Assembly: GCF_003813905.1 (NCBI RefSeq)
Contig: NZ_RPFJ01000011.1
Location: 186,001-250,000, forward strand
Direction: 5' to 3'
Length of the DNA stretch: 64,000 nucleotides
Source: Aureibaculum marinum
GTDB taxonomy: Bacteria; Bacteroidota; Bacteroidia; Flavobacteriales; Flavobacteriaceae
Positions 43,301-52,491 of the stretch are shown piece after piece. The translations under genes were made by a program, and so were the position numbers. Under the pieces are notes generated by a model that was given only the letters and a program-made list of their open reading frames with translations, was not told the origin of the DNA and searched no databases. The first letter of the stretch is position 1, and every line of letters begins with the position of its first letter.

Positions 43301-45796
43301 TTAATTATCAAGTAGGGTTTTCATGGAAATAAATTTGTATCCTCTGTTATTTAATTCGTTAATTAGATTATCTAATTTTAAATAAAACTTATCAGTTCTG
43401 TTTTTATCAGTTCCAATATGACTTAACAACATAAATCCATTTAGGTTTTTATTAGCTTCATAATTTAGAATAGAATTGTAAATGGTTTCAGAATCTTTAT
43501 AATTTTTATCTTTTGGCAAGGTGTAGTCCGCATGTGAAAGGGTTCCAGGCGTATAATTAATTAGTGTTAATTTAAGTCTATTTGCCCATTGGGTAATGTA
43601 TTCATCATTCCATTCGTATGGAGGTAAAAAGTATTTAGAGTCTTCTTTTTTTAAGCCAAATTTTTCCATTTCATGGTAGTTTGCATCCAAATCATTCTTG
43701 AACTCTTGAAAAGATACTAAGCGTTTTTTGTTTTTTGACCAATCGTTATACAGTAAATGTTTATCAGAGTGGGCTCCTAAGTAATGTCCATCAGCAATTG
43801 CTCGTTCAATAAAATTTTTAAACTTAGGGTTTCTATAAAAATCTCCAGTTAAGAAAAACGAAGCTTTTATATTGTGTTGATTTAAGGTGTTTAAAATAAT
43901 TTCGGCACCATCAGCAAATTCATGCCCAGTAAATACTAAGCTTATGTATTTCTGTTTAGTGTCACCACGAATAATTGCTCCTGTTTTATCATAAGTTAAT
44001 TGCCTTTTTTTGTGTCCATTTTTTCTGCTTTCATTTTCTAAACTTGATAGGTAATAGATTAGACTTGCAGTACCGTCCATAGTAGGTTCATTGGTAGAAT
44101 AATCGCCAACATCATCATGATATACAACGTAATCAGATTGAAAATTAGCATGGGCATCTTTTTTATGCAATTCTAATCCAATAAGGTTGTTAAAAATAGA
44201 TCCATAAACAGGGCCGTCTACTAATCCGCCATCCGTTTGATAGTTGTAAAGAAGGTTTAGTGAAGAATGTGGATCTTCTGGTGTATCTCCATAAGATGGT
44301 AACCCCACAATCATACTTGTACCCCATGGGTTGCAACCAAAAAGCCAATCGCGTAAAGCGGTTTCCATTTCTAAAAATTGATTGTCGTTAGTTAATTCTC
44401 TATACAATTTACATTGTGTAACGGCAGCAGTTACAAAATTATTAGAACACCAAACAAAAGGAATGCTTATTAAAAATGGATTATTATTACCTTTTTCTTG
44501 AAGTAACTCCAATCCTTTTTTGTAATAGTTAATTACTTCTTGTTTTTTGTGGTTTTTTATTGTTGAAGCTAATTCAAAATGTCCAACATTTAAAAAGGGG
44601 TAATATTGATAATGCCTAGCAGTATCTTTACCCATCCAAGGTGATATTTTTTCTTTTGCAGCATAATTAAGAGCTTGTTGTTTATAAATTTCTTTCTCGG
44701 TTAATTTATATAAAGAGGCAGCTGCAAGTTCCATATCGTCATGCCAATTTTCTTCTTCATAAAAATATGGAGCACCACCTGGAGCCGTCTGACTTACACC
44801 TGGATGTTTTTTTCCATATTGGAATGCATTTTCTGCTTTAGATGTTAAATCCTTAACATAGTTTGGATAAAAAGGCTTTAAAACATCTGCACCTAAAGCA
44901 AAAGCAGAGGCATATTTTCCGGTTGTAGAAGCTAAACCTGTAGATCGGTTTTTGTATTTTTTATAACCTTGTGGTTTTGGAGAAGCTAAGTATACTGGAC
45001 GCCCTATATGTTTTGGATGATAAACAACGGAATCATGATTGGGTAACCGATAACCAGCATGGTCTCTGTCATCTGCAATTTGATTGTAAAATTCAGTTGG
45101 TGAAGGATTCATTTTTAAGAGCCAATCCATACCAAATTTAGCTTCATCTATAACGTCTGGTATTCCATTTGGACCAGGCAATCCATTGGCTTGATGAACA
45201 TCTATAAATGCTTCGGGATTTTCACGATATGATAAAAGTAATTGAAATATCGCATTGGCTGATGTAGCAGTGTATTGTAAATAATCTGAAGCATCGTGCC
45301 AACCTCCAGTAACATCAATTCTCTGTCCTTCTTTATTGGGATTATAAACAATATAACCATCATTTACATGGCAAGAATCTGTTAAATAAGGATTATAGCC
45401 ACAACGTTGTTGTCGCATATATTTTAATAAAAAATCTGCTGTTCCATCGTAAATATCATCATCAATTTTAAATATGGGAGATTTAGCATTGCCTGCAATA
45501 AGATAGTACTCTCCTTTTGTTTTAAAATCAGAAAAGTTTAGTCGATAAGACGAAGTAAAAGGTCCAAAAGCTCCTTTGGCAGTAATTTTATCAGAAGAGT
45601 AGATGGTTTTATCTGTTTTGGCATCAACTAAAGAAAATTTTTTTACCTCAATGTTGTCTTTAGAGCCTAAAACGGCCACCTTAATGGATTGAGGTAAATA
45701 GCCCAATTGGTTTATTCGAATCCAAGAGTTTTCTTTTTTATAAGTGAAATTTAGAAAAAGAAATGATAATAAAATGGTAAGTATTGTTTTTTTCAT
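43301..45796 (-). CDS. GH9 glycosidase fused to a NodB-like deacetylase domain
   Basis: About 831 residues. The start is the ATG at 45796 (signal peptide MKKTILTILLSFLF...), not the upstream frame. Order: an Ig-like CelD N-domain (about 25-110, INQLGYLP), a GH9 (alpha/alpha)6 barrel with GGWHDASDY (Asp168, Asp171) and a late NEPTMDGTAS with the acid Glu570, then a NodB-like domain from about 605. There the T-F-D-D motif reads FTGHEFADG, while H-S-x3-H and PPYEW remain. GH9 covers endoglucanases and exo-glucosaminidases. A deacetylase-like partner hints at an acetylated amino-sugar polymer. It stands alone. Confidence 0.9.
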   Translation of the reverse strand: MKKTILTILLSFLFLNFTYKKENSWIRINQLGYLPQSIKVAVLGSKDNIEVKKFSLVDAKTDKTIYSSDKITAKGAFGPFTSSYRLNFSDFKTKGEYYLIAGNAKSPIFKIDDDIYDGTADFLLKYMRQQRCGYNPYLTDSCHVNDGYIVYNPNKEGQRIDVTGGWHDASDYLQYTATSANAIFQLLLSYRENPEAFIDVHQANGLPGPNGIPDVIDEAKFGMDWLLKMNPSPTEFYNQIADDRDHAGYRLPNHDSVVYHPKHIGRPVYLASPKPQGYKKYKNRSTGLASTTGKYASAFALGADVLKPFYPNYVKDLTSKAENAFQYGKKHPGVSQTAPGGAPYFYEEENWHDDMELAAASLYKLTEKEIYKQQALNYAAKEKISPWMGKDTARHYQYYPFLNVGHFELASTIKNHKKQEVINYYKKGLELLQEKGNNNPFLISIPFVWCSNNFVTAAVTQCKLYRELTNDNQFLEMETALRDWLFGCNPWGTSMIVGLPSYGDTPEDPHSSLNLLYNYQTDGGLVDGPVYGSIFNNLIGLELHKKDAHANFQSDYVVYHDDVGDYSTNEPTMDGTASLIYYLSSLENESRKNGHKKRQLTYDKTGAIIRGDTKQKYISLVFTGHEFADGAEIILNTLNQHNIKASFFLTGDFYRNPKFKNFIERAIADGHYLGAHSDKHLLYNDWSKNKKRLVSFQEFKNDLDANYHEMEKFGLKKEDSKYFLPPYEWNDEYITQWANRLKLTLINYTPGTLSHADYTLPKDKNYKDSETIYNSILNYEANKNLNGFMLLSHIGTDKNRTDKFYLKLDNLINELNNRGYKFISMKTLLDN

Positions 45797-45979
45797 TCGG
45801 TATATGCTTTTGAAAGTATAAATATAACTAATGTTTATAATCAAAAATTATATGATTATAAAATAAGAGTGTATTTGTTATTATAACATTTTGAGGTTAA
45901 AATTATTTAATATTTAATAAAAATAAGAGTTCAAAAAAAAACCATACCCAGAAAAACAATAAACCACCTAACTTTTCCC

Positions 45980-45987
45980 TACTTTTG
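45980..45987 (+). promoter_or_regulatory. ppa -7 element
   Basis: TACTTTTG matches TANNTTTG, 24 bases before the ppa ATG. No clear -33 element. Confidence 0.5.
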
Positions 45988-46011
45988 CAAAAATTAAAAT
46001 AAAAAGAGAAA

Positions 46012-46542
46012 ATGAGTTCAAAAAAGAAGAACATTACATTTGATGTATTAATAGAGATACCTAAAGGAAGTAGAAATAAGTACGAATATGATTTTGTCTT
46101 AAATAAAATTCGTTTTGATAGAACGTTATTTTCGTCAATGATGTATCCTGGTGATTATGGTTTTATTCCAGAAACATTAGCTTTAGATAAAGATCCATTA
46201 GATGTTTTGGTGATGACTACTGAACCTACATATCCAATGGTAGTTATGGAAGTAAAACCTATTGGTGTTTTCCATATGACTGATGAGAAAGGTCCTGATG
46301 AAAAAATTATTTGTGTACCAGTTTCGGATCCTATTTGGAGTAAGAATTCTGATATTTCAGAATTAAATCCTCATAGAATTAAAGAAATTGAACACTTTTT
46401 TCAGGTATATAAAGACTTAGAAAAAAAGAAAGTTGATGTTGGTGGTTGGGGAAATGCTGAAGAGGCTATAAAAATTTATAATGAATGTGTTCAGAGATAT
46501 GAAAATAGTGAGCATAAAAAGAATAGAACTTTTACTATTTAG
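46012..46542 (+). CDS. ppa: Soluble inorganic pyrophosphatase (family I)
   Basis: A 176-residue cytoplasmic pyrophosphatase. Family I marks: IEIPKGSRNKYEYD at the start, MYPGDYGFIPETLA and the metal site DKDPLDVLV. Length is normal. It is closed by a strong terminator, and a membrane pyrophosphatase gene follows in the same direction with its own promoter. The cell thus holds both PPi sinks side by side. Confidence 0.97.
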   Translation: MSSKKKNITFDVLIEIPKGSRNKYEYDFVLNKIRFDRTLFSSMMYPGDYGFIPETLALDKDPLDVLVMTTEPTYPMVVMEVKPIGVFHMTDEKGPDEKIICVPVSDPIWSKNSDISELNPHRIKEIEHFFQVYKDLEKKKVDVGGWGNAEEAIKIYNECVQRYENSEHKKNRTFTI

Positions 46543-46569
46543 TACTTATAATCAGATTATCAAAGAATT

Positions 46570-46602
46570 AAACTACGTTATTTTATAACGTAGTTTTTTT
46601 TT
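46570..46602 (+). terminator. ppa terminator
   Basis: A perfect 12-bp stem (46570-46581 with 46585-46596) with a 3-nt loop and a run of nine T residues, 28 bases after the ppa stop. Confidence 0.9.
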
Positions 46603-46618
46603 ATATATGCAGTTTTAC

Positions 46619-46626
46619 TACTTTTG
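46619..46626 (+). promoter_or_regulatory. hppA -7 element
   Basis: TACTTTTG matches TANNTTTG, 39 bases before the hppA start, directly after the ppa terminator. Confidence 0.5.
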
Positions 46627-46665
46627 TAGATACTTGAATTATAAACTAACCTAATTTTAAAATTT

Positions 46666-49029
46666 ATGGAATATATTGTAAAATTATTGCCTCTTTTTGG
46701 AGTGTTAGCTCTACTATTTGTTTTTTTTAAAAATGTCTGGGTATCTAAACAAGAAGTGGGTGATGTAAAAATGGCTAAAATAGCTAAAAATATTGCTGAA
46801 GGAGCTATGTCCTTTCTTAAGGCAGAATATAAAATTTTATCAGTTTTTGTTCTGGCTGTAGCAATACTTTTATTTTTTAAAGGAAGTAATGAAGTAGGAT
46901 CAAATGGAATGGTAGCAGTTTCCTTTGTTGTTGGTGCTATATGCTCTGCTTTAGCAGGTTTTATTGGTATGAGAGTTGCTACCAAAGCAAATGTTAGAAC
47001 AACGCAAGCAGCTAGAACTTCTTTAGGTAAAGCCTTAGAAGTTGCTTTTGCAGGTGGCTCGGTTATGGGCTTAGGTGTTGTTGGTTTGGGGGTTTTAGGT
47101 CTTAGTACATTGTTTGCAATTTATCAATATATTTGGCCTGGAGCTGAAAATTTAAGCTTGGTTTTAAATGTACTTTCCGGATTCTCTTTAGGAGCTTCTT
47201 CTATTGCATTATTTGCACGTGTTGGTGGAGGTATTTATACTAAAGCTGCTGATGTTGGTGCTGACCTTGTTGGAAAGGTTGAAGCAGGTATTCCAGAAGA
47301 TCATCCATTAAATCCAGCTACTATCGCTGATAATGTTGGTGATAATGTTGGTGATGTTGCCGGGATGGGAGCCGATTTATTTGAATCTTATGTAGGTTCT
47401 ATTATTGGTACAATGGTTTTGGGTGCATTTATTATTACTCCTGATTTTGGCGGTTTAGGTGCTGTTTATCTACCATTAGTATTAGCAGCAGTTGGTATTG
47501 TTATGTCAATTATTGGTACTTTTTTCGTGAGAGTAAGAGAAGGTGGTAATCCTCAAACAGCTTTAAATATTGGAGAATTTGGTTCTGCTGGTTTAATGGT
47601 GGTAGCATCATATTTTATTATTACAGCAATGGTTCCTGAGTCTATTGAAGGTTTACCAAGTGGTGCAATGGGTATTTTTTATGCTACATTGGCTGGTCTT
47701 ATTGCTGGATTAGGTGTTGGTAAAATCACAGAATATTACACAGGTACAGGTACAAAACCTGTAAGTTCAATTGTAAGACAATCGGAAACAGGTTCTGCAA
47801 CAAATATTATTGCTGGTTTAGGTGTTGGTATGATGTCTACAATGATTCCAATTTTATTAATTGCAGCAGCTATTTTAATTTCACATCATTTTGCGGGCTT
47901 ATATGGTATTGCAATTGCAGCTGTAGGAATGCTGGCAAATACTGGAATTCAATTAGCTGTTGATGCTTACGGACCTATTTCTGATAATGCTGGTGGTATT
48001 GCTGAAATGGCAGAATTGCCAAGTGAAGTTCGTGAAAGAACTGATAAATTAGATGCTGTTGGTAATACAACTGCTGCAATAGGGAAAGGTTTTGCTATTG
48101 CTTCTGCTGCTTTAACGGCATTAGCTTTATTTTCTGCCTTTATGAAAGTTGCAAATGTATCTTCTATAGATGTTTCTAAGCCAAATGTAATGGCAGGCTT
48201 GTTGGTAGGTGCTATGTTACCCTTTGTGTTTTCTGCATTATCTATGAATGCTGTTGGTAGGGCTGCTATGTCAATGATTGAAGAAGTACGTAGGCAGTTT
48301 AGAGATATTCCACAATTAAAAGCTGCATTAGAAGTAATGAGAGCGGTTGATTCTGATATGTCTAAAGCAACCAAAGAGCAACGTGAAATATTTGATGCCG
48401 CAGACGGTTATGCAGAATATGACAAATGTGTAGATATCTCTACAAAAGCATCTATTAAAGAAATGGTATTGCCTGGTCTTTTAGCTATTGTAGTACCTGT
48501 TGCTGTTGGATTTATTGGTGGTGCCGAAATGTTAGGTGGGTTGTTAGCTGGAGTTACTTCTGCTGGAGTACTAATGGCAATTTTTCAATCTAATGCTGGT
48601 GGAGCTTGGGATAATGCTAAAAAAATGATTGAATCTGATGGTAGAAAAGGTACAGATGCCCATAAGGCAGCGGTTGTAGGTGATACTGTTGGTGATCCTT
48701 TTAAAGATACATCAGGTCCTTCTTTAAATATCTTATTAAAATTAATGTCAGTTGTGGCTTTAGTAATTGCTCCTAGTATTGCAATTTCAGATGATGCTGT
48801 TTCTGCTTATATTAACGATAACATACCAGCTCAACAAGAAACTGTAATTACAACAATTGATAATAATACTGAGGTAAATGAGGAGTTAAAGGTATTAGTA
48901 AAAAAAGAAAACGGTGAAAAAAATGCGACTGTTATAACTACAACAGAAGTTGATGGAATAACAGATGTAACTGTTGAAACCGTTGAAGGTGATGATGTTG
49001 ATTTGTTAGTTGCCAATCACGAAGAATAA
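46666..49029 (+). CDS. hppA: Membrane ion-pumping pyrophosphatase
   Basis: A 787-residue integral membrane pyrophosphatase (about 16 helices), which couples PPi hydrolysis to H+ and/or Na+ export. The catalytic signature [19 protein letters not shown] with [20 protein letters not shown] is intact. In [13 protein letters not shown] the key positions are Ala and Gly, the pattern of K+-dependent enzymes (K+-independent ones have Lys and Thr). Which ion is pumped cannot be read. After the last helix there is an unusual hydrophilic, acidic, Thr/Val-rich tail of about 75 residues. It has its own promoter and terminator. Confidence 0.96.
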   Translation: MEYIVKLLPLFGVLALLFVFFKNVWVSKQEVGDVKMAKIAKNIAEGAMSFLKAEYKILSVFVLAVAILLFFKGSNEVGSNGMVAVSFVVGAICSALAGFIGMRVATKANVRTTQAARTSLGKALEVAFAGGSVMGLGVVGLGVLGLSTLFAIYQYIWPGAENLSLVLNVLSGFSLGASSIALFARVGGGIYTKAADVGADLVGKVEAGIPEDHPLNPATIADNVGDNVGDVAGMGADLFESYVGSIIGTMVLGAFIITPDFGGLGAVYLPLVLAAVGIVMSIIGTFFVRVREGGNPQTALNIGEFGSAGLMVVASYFIITAMVPESIEGLPSGAMGIFYATLAGLIAGLGVGKITEYYTGTGTKPVSSIVRQSETGSATNIIAGLGVGMMSTMIPILLIAAAILISHHFAGLYGIAIAAVGMLANTGIQLAVDAYGPISDNAGGIAEMAELPSEVRERTDKLDAVGNTTAAIGKGFAIASAALTALALFSAFMKVANVSSIDVSKPNVMAGLLVGAMLPFVFSALSMNAVGRAAMSMIEEVRRQFRDIPQLKAALEVMRAVDSDMSKATKEQREIFDAADGYAEYDKCVDISTKASIKEMVLPGLLAIVVPVAVGFIGGAEMLGGLLAGVTSAGVLMAIFQSNAGGAWDNAKKMIESDGRKGTDAHKAAVVGDTVGDPFKDTSGPSLNILLKLMSVVALVIAPSIAISDDAVSAYINDNIPAQQETVITTIDNNTEVNEELKVLVKKENGEKNATVITTTEVDGITDVTVETVEGDDVDLLVANHEE

Positions 49030-49050
49030 TTTATAGAAAAGTTTCTCCAT

Positions 49051-49084
49051 AAAAACCGTCTCAATATTGAGACGGTTTTTTTTG
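49051..49084 (+). terminator. hppA terminator
   Basis: A 14-bp perfect repeat (49051-49064 with 49067-49080), realistically a 12-bp stem with an ATAT loop, followed by T residues, 21 bases after the hppA stop. The apparent longer tilS frame runs through it. Confidence 0.9.
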
Positions 49085-49111
49085 CTTAATAACTCTTATC
49101 TTTACCCTGTT

Positions 49112-50434
49112 TTGTTAACACAATTTTCTGAACATATTGCCACTAATTTTCCTTATTTGAAGGATAAAAAACTACTTGTTGCTATTTCTGGAGGAATAGA
49201 TAGTGTGGTTCTTACAGAGCTTTTATATAAATTGGACTACAACATTTCATTAGCTCATTGTAATTTTCAATTAAGAGGTTTAGCATCTAATCAAGATGAG
49301 GCTTTTGTTAATGCCTTAGCAGGTAAATTACAACTCTCTATAGTTACTAAAAAGTTTAATACTAAAGCTTTTGCTAAGAAAGAAAAATTATCTATTCAAT
49401 TGGCAGCTAGAGAACTAAGGTACAATTGGTTTGCGTTTCTATTACAAGAATATAAATTTGATTATTTATTAACCGCCCATCATGCTGATGATAATCTGGA
49501 AACTTTTTTAATTAATTTAAGCCGTGGTACGGGTTTAGACGGATTACTTGGTATTCCAGAACAGAATCAAAATAGTATAAGACCTTTACTTCCATTTAGT
49601 AGAAATCAAATTGAGCAATATGCCAAAGCAAACAATATAACTTGGCGTGAAGATTCTTCAAATTCGGAAACCAAATATATCAGAAATAAATTAAGACACG
49701 ATGTTATTCCTGCATTAAAAGAAATAAATCCACAATTTTTAGAGGCCTTTTCAAATACCATCCTTAATCTTAAAGAAACACAGAAAATTGTAGCAAATTC
49801 TGTAAACACAATAAAGCAAAAGGTTATTGTTTCTGAAAAAAAAGGTATTGTTAAATTAGATATAGAAGCACTTTATAAAATACCACATTCAAACGCTTAC
49901 CTCTATGAACTATTAAAAGAATATAACTTTACAGCATGGAACGATATTTATAAATTGTTAACAGCCCAATCAGGTAAATTTGTGCTAAGTAATACACATC
50001 GTATTTTAAAAGATAGAAAACATTTACTTGTTTCACCAATTGATTGTAATTCAGAGCCCAACTTTTATAGTGTTGATAGTCTTCAAAAGAGCATTCGAAC
50101 AGATTCATTTGAATTTAGTGTTACACCCGTGTCATCGTATTCTACAAAAATTAATTCGAATATGGTTTTTATTGATTCGGATAAAATCAATTGGCCTTTA
50201 ACTATAAGAAAGTGGCAAGAAGGAGATTATTTTTATCCTTTCGGAATGCAAGGCAAAAAAAAACTGAGCAAGTTCTTTAAAGATAAAAAACTTTCTGTAA
50301 TAGAAAAAGAAAATTGTTGGGTATTAACTTCTGATGCTGCTATTGTTTGGGTTATTGGATATCGATTAGATGAAAGGTTCAAAATTTCTGAAAGTACAAC
50401 ATCAATTTTACAACTTAAAATAAGTGAAAAATAA
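49112..50434 (+). CDS. tilS: tRNA(Ile)-lysidine synthase
   Basis: About 440 residues. TilS adds lysine to C34 of tRNA-Ile(CAU) so that it reads AUA. The PP-loop LLVAISGGIDSVVL is near residue 20, HCNFQLRG and TAHHADDNLETFLINLSRG follow, and the C-terminal tRNA-binding domain ends the protein. The open frame extends back to a TTG at 49067, but that lies inside the hppA terminator, so I chose the TTG at 49112 (M-L-T-Q-F). A -7-like TATCTTTA at 49097-49104 leaves almost no leader. Confidence 0.94.
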   Translation: MLTQFSEHIATNFPYLKDKKLLVAISGGIDSVVLTELLYKLDYNISLAHCNFQLRGLASNQDEAFVNALAGKLQLSIVTKKFNTKAFAKKEKLSIQLAARELRYNWFAFLLQEYKFDYLLTAHHADDNLETFLINLSRGTGLDGLLGIPEQNQNSIRPLLPFSRNQIEQYAKANNITWREDSSNSETKYIRNKLRHDVIPALKEINPQFLEAFSNTILNLKETQKIVANSVNTIKQKVIVSEKKGIVKLDIEALYKIPHSNAYLYELLKEYNFTAWNDIYKLLTAQSGKFVLSNTHRILKDRKHLLVSPIDCNSEPNFYSVDSLQKSIRTDSFEFSVTPVSSYSTKINSNMVFIDSDKINWPLTIRKWQEGDYFYPFGMQGKKKLSKFFKDKKLSVIEKENCWVLTSDAAIVWVIGYRLDERFKISESTTSILQLKISEK

Positions 50435-50500
50435 ACGAATAGAATATGTTTAAGGGCAAATAGCTTTTGCCTAAATTGCCTAAAGGATACATCTATTTAA

Positions 50501-50508
50501 TAAATTTG
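50501..50508 (+). promoter_or_regulatory. -7 element of the tryptophan dioxygenase gene
   Basis: TAAATTTG matches TANNTTTG, 18 bases before the ATG. Confidence 0.5.
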
Positions 50509-50526
50509 TAAGACAAATAATAAGGT

Positions 50527-51468
50527 ATGAATAAAGATATTGAACAGCGGATAAAACTTTTAAAGAAAAAGTATGATGCTATTGATCAAGATTTAGAAAC
50601 ACAATTAGATGGTTTGTTGTACAGTAAACCAATTACGTATTGGGATTATATTCAAACGGATACATTGCTAAATTTACAAGTGCAACGTACTGGGTTTAAA
50701 GATGAAATGGTATTTATTATGTATCATCAAATTAATGAACTCCTTTTTAAAATGATACGTTGGGAAATTGACCAAATAGCTCACCATAAAAACTTAACTA
50801 CTAAGTTTTTTTCAGAAAGATTAATGAGAATTAGTAGGTATTTTGATATGCTTACAGCATCTTTTACTATTATGGGAGAAGGTATGGAACGTGAACAATA
50901 CACTAAGTTTAGAGATACCTTAACTCCAGCAAGTGGATTCCAAAGTGCTCAGTATCGGTTAATAGAATTTTGTAGTACAGAATTAATTAATTTGATAGAT
51001 TATAGATTTCGAGCAAAAATAGATAGAAATACATCTTTTGAACATGCTTTTGAGCATTTGTATTGGCAGGCTGCAGGAAAGGATTATAAAACTGGCGAAA
51101 AATCTTTTTTATTGAAAAAGTTTGAAGAGAAATACAAAGCTCAGTTTATAAATACAATGAAAGAATATAATACTATAAACTTATGGTCAAAATTTAAATC
51201 GTTACCTGCTAATGATAAAGAGAATATAGAATTGGTTAACGCTATGCGTCATTTAGATTATACGATAAACATTCAATGGGTAATGGCTCATTACAACACT
51301 GCAGGAAAATACATTGGTCAACAAGATGAAGCTACAGGAGGAAGCGATTGGCGTAAGTATATGCATCCAAAATACCAAAAAAGGATATTTTTTCCAGATT
51401 TGTGGAGCAAAGAAGAATTTGATAATTGGGGCGTAACTAATTTAGAAAAATATAAAATATTGACTTAA
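50527..51468 (+). CDS. Tryptophan 2,3-dioxygenase family protein
   Basis: A 313-residue heme dioxygenase of the TDO family, which opens the indole ring of Trp to N-formylkynurenine. Visible marks: distal YHQINELLFKMIRWE, the substrate block ASGFQSAQYRLIEF (with Arg and Tyr), the proximal heme His in VMAHYNTAGKYIG, and TGGSDWRKYM before FPDLW. The sequence departs from classical TDO around the heme His (no R-H-x2-T-V-x-R-M-I-G), so activity on Trp is likely but not certain. No other kynurenine gene is adjacent. Confidence 0.88.
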   Translation: MNKDIEQRIKLLKKKYDAIDQDLETQLDGLLYSKPITYWDYIQTDTLLNLQVQRTGFKDEMVFIMYHQINELLFKMIRWEIDQIAHHKNLTTKFFSERLMRISRYFDMLTASFTIMGEGMEREQYTKFRDTLTPASGFQSAQYRLIEFCSTELINLIDYRFRAKIDRNTSFEHAFEHLYWQAAGKDYKTGEKSFLLKKFEEKYKAQFINTMKEYNTINLWSKFKSLPANDKENIELVNAMRHLDYTINIQWVMAHYNTAGKYIGQQDEATGGSDWRKYMHPKYQKRIFFPDLWSKEEFDNWGVTNLEKYKILT

Positions 51469-51645
51469 TTTATCTTCTTTGGTAGTTTAAAAGACAACAG
51501 GTATTGTATATTTATCAAAATAATTATTCAGAAAAAATACGATAGAATTATAAAGTAATTTTAACCATCTAAAAAATAAACCTTTTTTTAAAGGCTTATT
51601 TTTTTGGAACAGTATTTGTATTTTTAAATTACAAATCAATTAATT

Positions 51646-52425
51646 ATGCGTAAAAAAGTACTATTTTTTTTAATTGTTTGTTCTGTTTTTGTTGGGCATT
51701 CACAAAAGGTGAAATCAGCCTTTAAAACTGGCGAGTTTTTAAAATATAGAATTAGTTATAGCAATTGGTTTAATGCAGGTACTGCAACGTTAGAAGTTAA
51801 AGAAACTTCTAATAATGGTAAGTCCGCTTTTCATGTTTTAGGATATGGAAAAACTACAGGTGTTACAAGTTGGTTTTTTAAAGTAGAAGATGATTATCAA
51901 ACCTATTTTTATAAAAACAACTTACTTCCTTATCGTTTTATTAGAAAAATTAATGAAGGTGGTTATACCAAAGATAAAGAAATTCATTTTCATCAAAATA
52001 GTAACAAAGCAACAGTAAAAAGCTTTAAAAAAAATACAGAAGAAATATACAGTACACATAACAACGTACAAGACATGCTTTCTACATTGTATTATCTTAG
52101 AAGTCAGGATTTTTCAAAAATGAAACCTGGAGATGAGGTTGTTTTAACAATGTTTTTTGACGAAAAAAATTACCCTTTTAAATTGCGTTTTTTAGGTACT
52201 GAAACTATTAAAACTAAATTTGGTAAAGTGGCTAGTGCAAAATTTAGACCATTGGTACAAGCCGGACGAGTTTTTAAAGCCAAAGAAAGTATTACAGTTT
52301 GGGTAAGTAATGACCAAAATAAAATTCCTTTACGTATAAAAGCAGATTTAGCTGTGGGTTCGTTAAGGGCTGACTTAGACCAATATAAAGGGTTGGCAAA
52401 TCCGTTTCCAATGATTTTTGATTAA
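51646..52425 (+). CDS. DUF3108 periplasmic protein
   Basis: A 259-residue exported protein: signal peptide 1-20 (ends H-S-Q), then a beta-rich domain of the DUF3108 family. Marks include FKTGEFLKYRISYSNWFNAG and the later VWVSNDQNKIPLRIKADLAVG. Family function is unknown; the fold is like lipid-carrier or LPS-export beta-sheets. It lies between the dioxygenase gene and an M23 lipoprotein gene (66-base gap), an order I believe is frequent in flavobacteria. Confidence 0.85.
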   Translation: MRKKVLFFLIVCSVFVGHSQKVKSAFKTGEFLKYRISYSNWFNAGTATLEVKETSNNGKSAFHVLGYGKTTGVTSWFFKVEDDYQTYFYKNNLLPYRFIRKINEGGYTKDKEIHFHQNSNKATVKSFKKNTEEIYSTHNNVQDMLSTLYYLRSQDFSKMKPGDEVVLTMFFDEKNYPFKLRFLGTETIKTKFGKVASAKFRPLVQAGRVFKAKESITVWVSNDQNKIPLRIKADLAVGSLRADLDQYKGLANPFPMIFD

Positions 52426-52491
52426 ATACTTTATGGATTGTTTTTAAAATAGTAGATTTGTGCAATTCTAAAAAAAGTCCTCTAAATTCAA

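Noticed and set aside
46578-46985. Minus-strand frame of 135 codons opposite the start of hppA
   Set aside because: It lies opposite a certain gene, and its composition is that expected of the reverse strand of hppA.
47967-48374. Minus-strand frame of 135 codons inside hppA
   Set aside because: Shadow of the conserved catalytic region of hppA; no start context or family resemblance.
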